Source: a virus. Taken from it: a stretch of 45,110 nucleotides of DNA. A model generated the notes under the pieces. That model was not told the DNA's origin and did no database searches. It was given only the letters and a program-made list of their open reading frames with translations. The stretch lies in IMG/VR virus record IMGVR_UViG_3300009151_000118, positions 1-45,110 of that record. One strand, 5' to 3'. Below are positions 27,550-36,362 of the stretch, in pieces (within the stretch, counting starts at the first letter, position 1; every line of letters begins with the position of its first letter). The position numbers and the translations under genes are program-made.

Positions 27550-27771
27550 TTAATCCGCCGGTAGGTCCATATCCCGCATACAGACCAATTCAAAAGGCTC
27601 CCCATCAAGGATACCTGTCCACCGCCAGTGCGCATGTGGGGCGCAAGGTGTATCACCAATGTCCCGCTGCGCATGAGGCTTGGTAAACATCATCTGCCCC
27701 AGCGCAAACAGCCCGAACCCATAAATGAACAGCAAAACAGCAATTCTAAGGGCTTCAATAATCCGTTGCAT
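27550..27771 (-). CDS. Small single-pass membrane protein
   Basis: 73 residues. Residues 8-27 (LRIAVLLFIYGFGLFALGQM) form one clear membrane helix. The C-terminal 40 residues are polar with two Cys (TPCAPHAHWRW, FELVCMRDMD), likely periplasmic and able to form a disulphide. It is the first gene after the terminator at 27803-27832. It could be a lysis accessory or a host-membrane modifier. No family recognised. Confidence 0.6.
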   Translation of the reverse strand: MQRIIEALRIAVLLFIYGFGLFALGQMMFTKPHAQRDIGDTPCAPHAHWRWTGILDGEPFELVCMRDMDLPAD

Positions 27772-27802
27772 GTCAAAACAATACCCCCGCCACGCGCAAA
27801 TG

Positions 27803-27832
27803 AAAAGGGCCGGGGTTGCCCCCAGCCCTTTT
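27803..27832 (-). terminator. Hairpin terminator downstream of the major capsid gene
   Basis: Two 13-base arms (27803-27815 and 27820-27832) pair along their whole length with one G-T wobble. They are separated by a 4-base loop that reads GCAA on the minus strand, a stable GNRA tetraloop. The GC core is flanked by A-rich and T-rich runs: TTTT then CATTT follow on the minus strand, and seven T on the plus strand. It lies 27 bases after the capsid stop. It probably attenuates rather than ends late transcription, raising capsid over downstream genes. The plus-strand reading would also be a strong terminator. Confidence 0.85.
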
Positions 27833-27858
27833 TTTAGATCAGCCGTTACTGATTGGCG

Positions 27859-28779
27859 TCAAATCCCCGGTGTTCCGAAATACGAGCGCCAGTCCGTGAC
27901 ACCACAAGAAAATCGCATATATTGTGCGGCTTTCGCGTTACGTGTGTCGAATTCGTTGTCTGTGTCAAAGATAGGCTTATCGCGCCACATGAAACGCGCT
28001 CCGTAAGGGGCGTTGGTTTTGATGAACCACGAGGTTGCCGAGGTGAGGTAGTGGTTGGTCAGAATGCCGTCGGGGAACATGCCCGAAGCCTTGATGACGT
28101 TCACCGCGTTGTTGGCCGTGTCGTTTTGCAGCACCGAATTGATGATGCGATTTGCGTCGAACCAGTTGGCTGGCGAGATGCCGAGCGCCTTGGGGATCAG
28201 GCTGATCTTGTTGCCACGATAGTCGGTGGCTTGCATGATCTGAATGCCCAAATCTTCAATAGCGGTTTCGGACAAGTCGGCGCTGGTGGCCAGCAAGTTC
28301 GATTGGTTGCCGGTTAGCGTTGGGTGGGTGGACGAAATGAACGCCTGACCATCGCCAATCGGATAGGCCGAATTGAACGCCTGATTGAACACGTTCGCAG
28401 CGACGATTTCCTCGGTCTGCCGGCCAGCAAAGGCAAGCATCGCCGCACGGCGCTTCGAAACGACTTCGTACAGGTTGTCGCGCAGCTCTTCGAAGGTGAC
28501 GATGTAGCCACCAGCATACGCAACGTGCGTGTACCGAGTGACTGCGCCCTGCACTTCTGCGTCATAGTTCAGAGCAGCGCCCTGATCCTTTTCACGCAGA
28601 ACGCCGAAGCCGCTGATTTCAACGTCCTCTTCATAGGCCTTGTCCGAAGATTCAACCTCGAACCATTCGGGATATTCCTGCGCGTGTTCGTCGTATTGAC
28701 GACCCCACCACGTTTGAATACCGGGCCAAAGGGCTTTGGGGTGTGCGCCAGTTGTAATGACGCCGCCAACAGTAGCCAT
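27859..28779 (-). CDS. Major capsid protein, Mu gpT-like class
   Basis: 306 residues. The pattern VTRYTHVAYAGGYIVTFEEL-RDNLYEVVSKRRAAMLAFAG-RQTEEIVAANVFNQAF (about 80-135) and AFISSTHPTLTGNQ are typical of HK97-fold capsid proteins of the Mu gpT-like group. The C-terminal part (IKTNAPYGARFMWRDKPIFD, then YMRFSCGVTDWRSYFGTPGI) is the usual end of that family. The length is that of a mature-type subunit without a scaffold domain; a separate scaffold gene lies upstream. The decoration protein precedes it and a terminator follows it, as expected for the most expressed virion gene. Confidence 0.85.
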   Translation of the reverse strand: MATVGGVITTGAHPKALWPGIQTWWGRQYDEHAQEYPEWFEVESSDKAYEEDVEISGFGVLREKDQGAALNYDAEVQGAVTRYTHVAYAGGYIVTFEELRDNLYEVVSKRRAAMLAFAGRQTEEIVAANVFNQAFNSAYPIGDGQAFISSTHPTLTGNQSNLLATSADLSETAIEDLGIQIMQATDYRGNKISLIPKALGISPANWFDANRIINSVLQNDTANNAVNVIKASGMFPDGILTNHYLTSATSWFIKTNAPYGARFMWRDKPIFDTDNEFDTRNAKAAQYMRFSCGVTDWRSYFGTPGI

Positions 28780-28809
28780 AATGTGTACTCCTTCAAAATT
28801 GTTGGCGGA

Positions 28810-29412
28810 TCAAACGCCCGAAGTGGACCAGAGCGACGGCAAGTTGATGCGGACCACCCAATCGGCATTGGTGCCGATGGCGTTGTCAGGACCGCGCAAC
28901 AGGCCGACGATGCGAACCTGATAGGTCGCATTGGCCGATGCCGAAACGGACGAGCTTTGCAATTGCCAGCCAGAAAACCCGGTTACGGTCGAACCCGTAC
29001 CAGCGACGAGGTTACCGTTGGCGAAGCCACCAGTTGCAGCCGCGATGGCACCGCCTACGCTATCTTCCTGCACAGCATAGAGCTGGTTGGGATCGTCGCA
29101 AATAAAGCCATAGTTCAGGATGGAAGCCTGCCGGTAAACCGGAAGGTCGCGGGTCAGCGTCGATTGCGAACCTTGCGGCCCATTGCAGACGCCGATAAAG
29201 CCGCCAAGGACGTTGTTGCCAGCGCCGGCGGTAGCGATGCCCACAAGGGGGACACCAAAAGCATCAGTGCCGCCAAGCGGAACCAATGGATCGCCAAGAA
29301 AAATGTTGGTGGCCTGTGAGGCCGGAAAACAAACCATACGGCCCTGACCGGACCAAGGTGTGCCATTGTCATTGATTGGGCGAATGCCCTGCGGGAAATT
29401 GCTGTTTGCCAT
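28810..29412 (-). CDS. Capsid decoration / cement protein
   Basis: 200 residues: GIRPINDNGTPWSGQGRMVC near the start, then FLGDPLVPLGGTDAFGVPLV. It is nearly all beta and Gly/Ala/Ser-rich. The phrase GDPLVPLG...VG...GVCNG and the C-terminal QVRIVGLLRGPDNAIGTNAD (a 'position in the capsid' motif followed by N-A-.-G) resemble phage proteins placed directly before the capsid gene and described as structural cement. AAGGA lies nine bases before ATG 29412. The 91 bases upstream (29413-29503) contain two small 5-bp hairpins and no gene. Confidence 0.65.
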   Translation of the reverse strand: MANSNFPQGIRPINDNGTPWSGQGRMVCFPASQATNIFLGDPLVPLGGTDAFGVPLVGIATAGAGNNVLGGFIGVCNGPQGSQSTLTRDLPVYRQASILNYGFICDDPNQLYAVQEDSVGGAIAAATGGFANGNLVAGTGSTVTGFSGWQLQSSSVSASANATYQVRIVGLLRGPDNAIGTNADWVVRINLPSLWSTSGV

Positions 29413-29503
29413 AGCGGCGAATCCTTAAGAAAGGGTTGCACGGGGTTTTGGCGATAGTCGCCTGCCTGTGATCTTGCCTAAGAACTCGCCGCCAGTGGCG
29501 GGA

Positions 29504-30217
29504 TTAGTTGCGCTCGACCTGCAGCGGACCTGCCTGCGCGTCGGTCGGATCGTAAAACTTGCCCTTATCGGCAGGTTTAGCCTGACCCGGCTTGGACGAG
29601 AAGGGGGACGATTTCAGGGCGTCAACCTTGTCCGATGCAGCTTCGTGCCTTGCTGCCATATCCTCCAGCCAAAAGACTTCGGGAATTTCCATCGCATAAG
29701 CGTAGAGCGCGCCCTTGTCTCGGCCAGTGCCTACGCAGCGAGCGATTGGTTTGCCGTCAGTGCCTTTGACATGCGCCCAACCGTTATTGATTGCTTCACC
29801 GACCCGTCCTGCGGTGTCGTTAAACCAGTGCCGATGATAACCTGTTCGCGCCGGAAGTGCAAGCTTCTGTGAATAAGCTCCGATTGGTTTGCGAAAAGAG
29901 CGGATGCGCGCAATTTCAGCCGCCAAATCATCGGGATTTTGATTGGCTTCTTCTGCCATGTGTTCGATGATTTCACGGTCGACCGAGCCGCCTTGTTCAG
30001 TTGGCAAAGAACCATGCCGAACAGTCTTGGCAAATTGCGTCTGAAACCCGGCGCGCTTTTCCGGTTCTGCCGCCGGTTCATCAGCAGGCGAGTAAAAGCC
30101 GCCGGTCGCACCTTCCATTGGAGCAGTTGCGGCTGCCGACTTGGGCGCTGGCGCACCAGCGGCGCGGGATTTGTTGAGAGGGGATTGCGGATTTTTGCGT
30201 GGGGGAGCCATGTTCAT
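29504..30217 (-). CDS. Conserved phage head-region protein
   Basis: 237 residues. The first 80 are disordered (Ala, Pro, Glu). The core, roughly 115-180, reads RIRSFRKPIGAYSQKLALPA-RTGYHRHWFNDTAGRVGEAI-NNGWAHVKGTDGK and then VGTGRDKGALYAYAMEIPEV. The 'R.G.HR.W.ND..GR...A...GW..V' pattern is a conserved module next to capsid genes in many phages, but its function is unknown to me. It ends in Lys/Pro-rich disorder. ATG 30217 overlaps the scaffold stop; ATG 30211 has the better-spaced AAGG and may be the true start. Confidence 0.65.
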   Translation of the reverse strand: MNMAPPRKNPQSPLNKSRAAGAPAPKSAAATAPMEGATGGFYSPADEPAAEPEKRAGFQTQFAKTVRHGSLPTEQGGSVDREIIEHMAEEANQNPDDLAAEIARIRSFRKPIGAYSQKLALPARTGYHRHWFNDTAGRVGEAINNGWAHVKGTDGKPIARCVGTGRDKGALYAYAMEIPEVFWLEDMAARHEAASDKVDALKSSPFSSKPGQAKPADKGKFYDPTDAQAGPLQVERN

Positions 30218-31197
30218 GCCTTTCCGCGACGAGCGCGCAGCGCCAGAACGTCGGTCTTGGGGTTGAGGTAAAGGGTCACGTATTCTTCAGCGGTTGTGTT
30301 GGGGTCGTATTTGACCACACTTGCAAACGCAGCCTTGGCATCAGAGCGTTCGCGCTCATCGGTGATGCGCAAAAAAGGATCGCCGCCGCGCCGATGTTGG
30401 ATTGTCGGGCTGCTTGGTGCCAGCGGCGCAACGCGCAGCCGGGGTCGGGGGCGTGGGCGGGGTTCATCCTCAAATTCTTCTTCGCCGCCGGCCAAATTGC
30501 TTTGGGTTGGGAAGTATTGCGGGAATGCCTCAACCACTTCGGCTTTGGCTTGCTCGTACTGGTCTGTCAGTGCTTTGCCAGATACAGAGCCTTCGCGCTG
30601 GATAATAGCCAAGTGAGCGTCAATCATGGCTTGTTTCAAAATCGGCTTTTGATGAAACCATGGGTTCGCCGCCATAAAATCATCAGTTTCTTGATCGACC
30701 AATGGCGCGGATAAAGCAGGCTGCTTGGCTGGTACGGTGACGTTAAATTCGGTTGAGGATGTGGCGCGCTCGGCTTCCGCTGCGTCGATCTGCTCCTGAA
30801 CTTGCTCAAACGCTTCCGTATCGCCAATTGCCACAGCTTCAGCCCGCTTGGCTTTCAATTCATCCATAGCGCGCTTGTAGCCGCCGGAATCAGCACGGCG
30901 CGCAAGGTCCATTGCCGCCTTTACCGCTGCGGCCTGCTCTGAGACAGTATTGCGTAAATCGGCCATGTCACGCTCTTGCCGCGCCAGCTTCTCGCTCATT
31001 CGGCGAGATTGGTCGCGCAAGATTGGCAATTCAGCTTCACCGCGATCAATGAACGTCTGAGCATCCGACCAACGCCGGGGATCTCCGCCGTATTCTTCTT
31101 GCGGCTTCCAGCCCATAGCGCGGGCGCGGTCCTCGACCGAAACGGGGGAAAGGGCGTCATCTTCACCCTCATCGAAATCTTGTTCAAAGTCGGTCAT
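30214..31197 (-). CDS. Capsid scaffolding protein
   Basis: 327 residues from ATG 31197, with GGAG eight bases upstream; TTG 31203 is less likely. The start is very acidic (DFEQDFDEGEDDALSPVSVE). Next is the module ARAMGWKPQEEYGGDPRRWS-DAQTFIDRGEAELPILRDQS, which marks podovirus scaffold proteins. A long coiled coil follows (residues 60-150), then a Pro/Arg-rich linker (PRPRPRPRLR). Scaffolds guide procapsid assembly from the inside and leave before packaging. Position between portal and capsid genes agrees. Confidence 0.75.
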   Translation of the reverse strand: MTDFEQDFDEGEDDALSPVSVEDRARAMGWKPQEEYGGDPRRWSDAQTFIDRGEAELPILRDQSRRMSEKLARQERDMADLRNTVSEQAAAVKAAMDLARRADSGGYKRAMDELKAKRAEAVAIGDTEAFEQVQEQIDAAEAERATSSTEFNVTVPAKQPALSAPLVDQETDDFMAANPWFHQKPILKQAMIDAHLAIIQREGSVSGKALTDQYEQAKAEVVEAFPQYFPTQSNLAGGEEEFEDEPRPRPRPRLRVAPLAPSSPTIQHRRGGDPFLRITDERERSDAKAAFASVVKYDPNTTAEEYVTLYLNPKTDVLALRARRGKA

Positions 31198-31199
31198 GT

Positions 31200-31679
31200 T
31201 CAAAGCTCCGCAACCACGAGGTCATCTGCAATCCGGCAGGCGACGCATTTTTCATCCACAACTCGATAGAGCGCGCCATCCTTGCCACGGCATTTGATGC
31301 CGGAGTATTTGTCAATGTAGATGCGTTCACCGACTTTGGGCTTATCGGCCATGTGCTGAAAGGCATCCAGACCAATGGCAAAGACACAGCCTGTCACTGC
31401 AGCTTCGTCCATGCGCTCGGTATGTGCATCAAGGTGAATAATTCCACCGGCTGTTTCGCGGGCGCAAGTATCCATTTTAACAAGGATGTTCGGGCCGAAC
31501 GGTTCAAGGCCAGATGAATTGCCAACCGCCGGGTCATATTCCGCCGTGTCGTATTCGGTCTGGTCCATCCCTTTCCAGCCCATGCCGCGATCTGGCAGCG
31601 GGTCAAGCTTGGGCGGTTCTTTCTTGTAATCGGGCAATTCTGCCTCACTGACAATTTCCTGATTTCTCGGTATCAACAT
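31200..31679 (-). CDS. GroES-like co-chaperonin domain protein
   Basis: 159 residues from ATG 31679, with AGGAGTGAACCT upstream. After a polar N-terminal 60 residues, the segment FGPNILVKMDTCARETAGGI, then GCVFAIGLDAFQHMADKPKV, GERIYIDKYSGIKCRGKDGA and LYRVVDEKCVACRI follows the order of a Cpn10/GroES fold: first strand, mobile loop, 'V.AIG...' strand, 'VG..V.....G.....' and closing strands. Cys residues are unusually many. Phage GroES-like proteins such as T4 gp31 and RB49 CocO help GroEL fold the capsid protein. The position just upstream of scaffold and capsid fits that role. Confidence 0.7.
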   Translation of the reverse strand: MLIPRNQEIVSEAELPDYKKEPPKLDPLPDRGMGWKGMDQTEYDTAEYDPAVGNSSGLEPFGPNILVKMDTCARETAGGIIHLDAHTERMDEAAVTGCVFAIGLDAFQHMADKPKVGERIYIDKYSGIKCRGKDGALYRVVDEKCVACRIADDLVVAEL

Positions 31680-31683
31680 AGGT

Positions 31684-32019
31684 TCACTCCTGTTTTTCTT
31701 TCGGCATCTCTTGGCCGTAGAAACTTTGAATTGTCTGTATCTCGATGCCATGCAGGTGGCGCAGCGTGATAATCTGGCCGCGCAGGCAGTCGGGATTTTT
31801 GTCTTGATGAACATCGCCCTGATTGAACTGGCCTGCCTCCAGAAGATCAGCAGCCGCTTCGCGCAAAAAGGCAACGCTGTCCTCCATGTATTGCAGGAAA
31901 CCAGCGGTAATCGGGTTATGCCGCCATTGGTTGAACTCTTGACTGGTAATCCCCGTCATGGTGTCGCGCTTGCTCTGAGCGACAGCGGCGGGGAGATATG
32001 CGGGATCGGTAATAGCCAT
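31684..32019 (-). CDS. Hypothetical small head-region protein
   Basis: 111 residues, mostly helical: TSQEFNQWRHNPITAGFLQY then MEDSVAFLREAAADLLEAGQ, ending with charged residues (QEMPKEKQE). Its ATG shares a base with the portal stop (TAATG). The Cys in NPDCLRGQIITLRHL is the only one. Similar short helical proteins occur just after portal genes in other podoviruses; the role is unknown. Confidence 0.6.
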   Translation of the reverse strand: MAITDPAYLPAAVAQSKRDTMTGITSQEFNQWRHNPITAGFLQYMEDSVAFLREAAADLLEAGQFNQGDVHQDKNPDCLRGQIITLRHLHGIEIQTIQSFYGQEMPKEKQE

Positions 32020-34457
32020 TATTCAGGCGCTCCAATGGGAAATGCAGCGGGGGCTTCTGGTCCGAGCGGCGAAGGTTCCGGCATTTGCGCCGGGGAAGGA
32101 GCGCTTGGCGCGACAGGAAAATTACCAGTTGGGCCGGGGGATGGCAGCCCTTGTGATGTGGGGCTGGATTGCTGGGCCAATCGCTCCTGTTGCGCGAGTT
32201 GCCGACCGTGTTGCGCATCTTGTGCGGCGCGGTCAGCGGTTGCGGCTGTGTGGCGCATTCCGGTGTCATGGTATCGGTGATCGACCGCCGCAGCCTTGAC
32301 CGTCGAATTGACCGCCTCAATTTGCAGTCGCAGGAATTGAAGTTGCGCGTCGATAAACGCTTGTTGCTGGCCGTCCGCATTCTTGCGCGAAAGCGCCATG
32401 TTGAGAAATGCTTGCGTCTGGTCTTTCAATTCTCTGGCGCGGGTTGCGCCTAGTTCGGCTTGCGCCGTCTCAAGGGCCAATTGCTGCATGGTCTTGGCCA
32501 TCTGTGCGGCATTCGGGTCAGGCTTAAGGAATAAGTCATCAATCCGGTCAATGTTTGCGGACTCGATAAATCGCCGCAGCACCGCCAGCCGGTCGATCCC
32601 CGGCTCATCTTTGACCGTCATTAGCACTTGAGCGCGGCCAAGCTTCTGCATGTCGGTTGTCATGGTGGGATCAGCCACCGGCTCAACACCGCCGCCATGC
32701 ACATAATCGGACGGCTTGATAATGCAGCCCTGATCGCCAATCTTGAACTCAACGTCCTCTTTGACGTATTTCTTGTTCAGCGCGTAAAGCTTATCCAGCT
32801 CGGCCTTTTCGGCTCGGAACACCCGCTTCACAATGGCGGTGTAAAACTTCATGCCCTGCTCAATCAGCGCCAGAACCGTAGTCGGCGGAGCGTTGGCAAT
32901 ACTGGCGTCGCCAGTCAGGATGTTTGCAAGCCCCGCCAATTTCTCCCCAGCCTGCATCAGCGCGCCAAGGATTTGGAACAGGACCACATTTGGGCCAGCA
33001 AAAGGCAGCGGGAACACCGCGTCCCTAATCGACGCACCCTTGGTCGTTACCCGGTGGAACTTGCCAGTCCCAAGCAGCGTTTGGCCAGATGGCATTCCCA
33101 ATTGGTCAGATATAAATCCGCCGCCGGTGTTAGCCAGCGTCCCAGCGTCGAATAGCTGGTTCAGGGTCGTATTAATCCCCTCGTTCAAGGGACGCAGCAA
33201 TTGACCGAACCCCATTGGGTACGAGCCGCCGTCAATGGATGGCAGAAACGGATAGAGCGTGTAAATGTCGTCAGCATCAATCTTGTAGATCATGTCGCCT
33301 TTGGGCGAAGCCTTGATACTTTCCTCGCAATAGCGCGCAACAATCCGCACCACTTTGCCAGAACGCAGGTGAACCGTGACGATATAAGGCTCTGGGTAAC
33401 CGTCGCCGTCGAGGTCAAGCCGACGGTGCTGCTCAATATACAGGTGCGGCGCGTCGTTATCCGAATTGTCGCCACTATAAATCGGTTGCCCATTGAACGT
33501 TTCGCCAGCGCCACCGCCCGATGGGCCGTAATTGAGCGGCAAGAACATGCCGCCAATGTCTTCATCTCCTTCATCGCAAGTCCGCTCAAGGTCGATAATC
33601 TGGTTTGGGTAGAGCAAAATCTTTTCAGTATGGCGCGGCGCGGCTTCAAAGCTGGGCGCGTGATAGTTCCACACCAGATTGAGCAGGCTGACAAACAGCG
33701 ACTTGCTTCTGCTCTCCACATGGTCGCGAAATGTTTTGCGCACCGCACCGCCAATCACCGGCATTTGGTGCAGCATCTGGTCCGTCTGTGGCTCCCATTC
33801 CGGCATTTCATCCAAAAGTTGCCACGACATATGTTCCCCGATGCGGTCGGCGCGCTGGCGCTTTTCACCGGGCTTTACCAGCCACAAAGGCTGCGGTTGA
33901 CCGTCTGGTCCTTGGACTATCTTTGGCTGGCCATCCGGCTTCCCATCGACCGTTACTGGCGTTCCATCATCATCACCCCAGACAACGCCCTTAACCACGT
34001 TGCGGCCCTGAACAATCGCGGGATAGGTGCGCGCAGCAAAGTCGGTCGCAGCCTGCGTAATCAGCGGGTAGATGAAATTGGAAGCCCCCGGCCAAGGGAA
34101 TTGTTTTGGCTCGGTGTCTTGCGTGGCAAATTTCATGGCCTTTTCGGCCTTTGTCACCCAGTCATTGCGGCTTGTCTCGTCAATCCGGTACTCATCAACC
34201 ACCAACATACCGATGCGGTCAAGCTCATCATCCGGCATATACCGAGCAAGGTTGATGTCGTCGATCTGGTCAATCAGGTTTTGAAACAGGCTTCCGGCGG
34301 CGGGCTTATCCGCTACCTTGCGCTCTTCAACTTCCTCATCATGCTCATCCCCGTCAAGAGGATTGCCGATTTCATCAAACTCATTGCCGTCGAGGACACT
34401 CCCTTGAGCCTTTGATGTGGCACTCAACGGGCTGATGGTGGACTCGATCAACGACAT
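32019..34457 (-). CDS. Portal protein, P22-like
   Basis: 812 residues from ATG 34457 (MSLIESTISPLSATSKAQGS), with GGAG eight bases upstream. The core has RMGEHMSWQLL-like helices, PYIVTVHLRSGKVVRIVARY, IDGGSYPMGFGQLLRPLNEG and INTTLNQLFDAGTLANTGGG. These are the wing and crown regions of P22 gp1-type portals (about 725 residues in P22). The C-terminal 150 residues form a long Gln/Ala-rich helix (QAFLNMALSRKNADGQQQAF) and then a Pro-rich tail. This resembles the barrel that extends into the capsid. Portals form the dodecameric DNA channel. Confidence 0.85.
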   Translation of the reverse strand: MSLIESTISPLSATSKAQGSVLDGNEFDEIGNPLDGDEHDEEVEERKVADKPAAGSLFQNLIDQIDDINLARYMPDDELDRIGMLVVDEYRIDETSRNDWVTKAEKAMKFATQDTEPKQFPWPGASNFIYPLITQAATDFAARTYPAIVQGRNVVKGVVWGDDDGTPVTVDGKPDGQPKIVQGPDGQPQPLWLVKPGEKRQRADRIGEHMSWQLLDEMPEWEPQTDQMLHQMPVIGGAVRKTFRDHVESRSKSLFVSLLNLVWNYHAPSFEAAPRHTEKILLYPNQIIDLERTCDEGDEDIGGMFLPLNYGPSGGGAGETFNGQPIYSGDNSDNDAPHLYIEQHRRLDLDGDGYPEPYIVTVHLRSGKVVRIVARYCEESIKASPKGDMIYKIDADDIYTLYPFLPSIDGGSYPMGFGQLLRPLNEGINTTLNQLFDAGTLANTGGGFISDQLGMPSGQTLLGTGKFHRVTTKGASIRDAVFPLPFAGPNVVLFQILGALMQAGEKLAGLANILTGDASIANAPPTTVLALIEQGMKFYTAIVKRVFRAEKAELDKLYALNKKYVKEDVEFKIGDQGCIIKPSDYVHGGGVEPVADPTMTTDMQKLGRAQVLMTVKDEPGIDRLAVLRRFIESANIDRIDDLFLKPDPNAAQMAKTMQQLALETAQAELGATRARELKDQTQAFLNMALSRKNADGQQQAFIDAQLQFLRLQIEAVNSTVKAAAVDHRYHDTGMRHTAATADRAAQDAQHGRQLAQQERLAQQSSPTSQGLPSPGPTGNFPVAPSAPSPAQMPEPSPLGPEAPAAFPIGAPE

Positions 34458-34487
34458 GCGGTTGCTCCAGAATGATAGGGGCAAGCA

Positions 34488-34706
34488 TCACAGCTTTACC
34501 CCCTTATACTTTCCGGCAACATGGCGGTTAAATTGATTTCCGAACGATGCAGCACCCATCAGCGTTTCCCCAATGTTGTGCGGCACCCCTCCATAGCGGA
34601 AAGTTTGCCCATTGTGAAATGTCACGTAGAGCGCTTTTTCCGCAGGTCTGTAATCAGCATGGGAGGCCATCGTTGATTTGATCTTAGGCAGGACGATCTT
34701 AGCCAT
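34488..34706 (-). CDS. KTSC-domain protein
   Basis: 72 residues. The pattern MASHADYRPAEKALYVTFHN-GQTFRYGGVPHNIGETLMGA-ASFGNQFNRHVAGKY matches the KTSC domain: 'S..I.Y......L.V.F..G..Y.Y..VP......L..A.S.G..FN..I...Y'. This small domain is widespread in phages and their hosts; its job is unknown. ATG 34706 overlaps the previous stop by eight bases (ATGGCTAA). It lies between the terminase and portal genes. Confidence 0.8.
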   Translation of the reverse strand: MAKIVLPKIKSTMASHADYRPAEKALYVTFHNGQTFRYGGVPHNIGETLMGAASFGNQFNRHVAGKYKGVKL

Positions 34707-34923
34707 CAGTCCCCTCCGTCAGTTGGTGAATGGCGCGGGTCAAATGCCAGAGCGCTTCGCGGCTTCCATGCGATGATCGCACTTGCAATTCACCGTCTGG
34801 CGTCCATCCGACAATGACAACTTCCCCAAACTCACCTTTGGCCATGTCAAGGATTTTGTCAGGGTCGAGCGCAATGCCGTCGCTGATCTGTCCGCTGCCG
34901 CCAATTGGAATGATTTCAGCCAT
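34699..34923 (-). CDS. Hypothetical small protein near terminase
   Basis: 74 residues from ATG 34923, with AGGA eight bases upstream. It starts MAEIIPIGGSGQISDGIALD and has alternating strands (GEFGEVVIVGWTPDGELQVR) and a helix (SREALWHLTRAIHQLTEG). It is a compact alpha/beta protein commonly found in a similar place beside large terminases, but without a known function that I can state. It is coupled to both neighbours by overlaps. Confidence 0.55.
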   Translation of the reverse strand: MAEIIPIGGSGQISDGIALDPDKILDMAKGEFGEVVIVGWTPDGELQVRSSHGSREALWHLTRAIHQLTEGTDG

Positions 34924-34925
34924 GC

Positions 34926-36359
34926 TCAATATCCTGTATAAGCGTTGCGGTTGCCGTCGCTGCCATAGTCGTCGTTATCACCCTCTGGCCAATCGTCATA
35001 TCCGCCGGTCGATGAGGTAAGCGCAGGCGCGAAATACTGAACCATGCCATATTCCAGCGCTTCAAAGATATGCGATAGGCTGTTCTTCTCGGCCTTGTCT
35101 GCATATTTCTCGCCGCTCGTTTTCAACCGGCGGTAGTGATACCCACCCATTAACGCCTTGCGCAGGTTCTTGCAGCGCGGGTTCAGAATGAATTGCGGCT
35201 CACCTGCCACCAATGTCCGCAGTGGTTTGCGCACAGACTCATGCCGAAGCTGCGGGTTTTGCTCCGAGCCTCGAATATCAATACCCTTGGCCTGCATGAT
35301 TTCAAAGCAGGTCCGTTTGTCAGTCTGGGCGCGCTGTTCGCCAGCCGGGTCGCCCCAGTCCTCAAACTGGACATTGCCTTTGAAGGCGCGGGCGCAATGC
35401 TCAAGCACATCGTCGCTAAACTCGTCAATGCTCATGTTGTCGCTGACCATCTCGTCAAACACCAGCCACCGACCATCTGGCAAAAGCTGGCTGAATGCGC
35501 AGGCGGGCGTTAAGCCAAAGTCCCAGCTCCGAATGATCGCAACACCCGGCACCGGTTCGACTGCCTTGCAATGGATGGTGTCGCTATATTCAGGCGTAAC
35601 CGGCTTGCCGTCGATGACAAAGCCATACTCACCATCGACATAGACCTTGATCCATTCCGCAGCCTTACCCTGCGCGAGGTTAGTGTAATAGCGTTGGCCA
35701 CCGGGCAGGTTTGGCAGGTTCTCCGCATTTGCTGCGCGGCCAGACGGCTGCTTGAATATGCGGGCGAACCCCGGTTCAAACTTGGTTTCCTCAAAAAACT
35801 TATACCATTTGCTATCATTATCCGGCGGGTTGGTGTCCATCCAAATGCCAAACCAAGTCGCGCCGCCATCGCGCATTGCTGGGTAACGTCCTACGCGCCC
35901 TTGCAGCGCCTCGATTACTGACCAAGGCACCTCGCGGGCTTCATTCACCCATGCGCCGGTCAGTTCCAACGACAAAAGCTTCTTGATGTCGTCTGGCCGG
36001 TCGAGCGCAAGGAATATCAGTTCGATCACAGCACCGGGCAGCGCAGTTATCGTGTACGTGTGCTTATGCTCGATGTACCGCCCAAAATAATGCTCTGGCA
36101 GCCATTGCATCACCGTCTTGATCGTCGTGTCGCGCAATTCGCCATAGGTGTTACGGATCACGGCAAACCGGCTACGCTTGACGCCATCGGGGCCGGGGTT
36201 CTGTTTCATGCCCCTTGCAACCAGTTCTGCTACGCAAGCAGATGATTTCCCGGAGCCAAAGGGGCCGGAAACGCCACGCACAAAGCTATCATCGTTGGCA
36301 AAGTCCTCAAGCGTCGGAACCCCGTTATAGCTGTATTTGATATAAACGGGGTCCGCCAT
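34926..36359 (-). CDS. terL: Terminase large subunit
   Basis: 477 residues. GPFGSGKS at 32-39 is the Walker A of the packaging ATPase. AWVNEARE near 136-143 carries the Walker B/catalytic acid segment. IIRSWDFG near 275 opens the RNase H-like headful nuclease, with further acidic strands (RWLVFDEMVSDN, QFEDWGDPAGEQR). Size and order are normal for a terminase motor. It lies between the lysozyme and the portal side, while the small subunit is 3.3 kb upstream, separated by small regulators. Confidence 0.9.
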   Translation of the reverse strand: MADPVYIKYSYNGVPTLEDFANDDSFVRGVSGPFGSGKSSACVAELVARGMKQNPGPDGVKRSRFAVIRNTYGELRDTTIKTVMQWLPEHYFGRYIEHKHTYTITALPGAVIELIFLALDRPDDIKKLLSLELTGAWVNEAREVPWSVIEALQGRVGRYPAMRDGGATWFGIWMDTNPPDNDSKWYKFFEETKFEPGFARIFKQPSGRAANAENLPNLPGGQRYYTNLAQGKAAEWIKVYVDGEYGFVIDGKPVTPEYSDTIHCKAVEPVPGVAIIRSWDFGLTPACAFSQLLPDGRWLVFDEMVSDNMSIDEFSDDVLEHCARAFKGNVQFEDWGDPAGEQRAQTDKRTCFEIMQAKGIDIRGSEQNPQLRHESVRKPLRTLVAGEPQFILNPRCKNLRKALMGGYHYRRLKTSGEKYADKAEKNSLSHIFEALEYGMVQYFAPALTSSTGGYDDWPEGDNDDYGSDGNRNAYTGY

Positions 36360-36362
36360 CGG

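Noticed and set aside
33201-34415. 404-codon open frame on the plus strand opposite the portal
   Set aside because: It lies wholly antisense to a well-supported portal gene, has no ribosome site, and its composition (Arg, His, Leu, Asn mix) is that of a mirror frame in GC-rich sequence.
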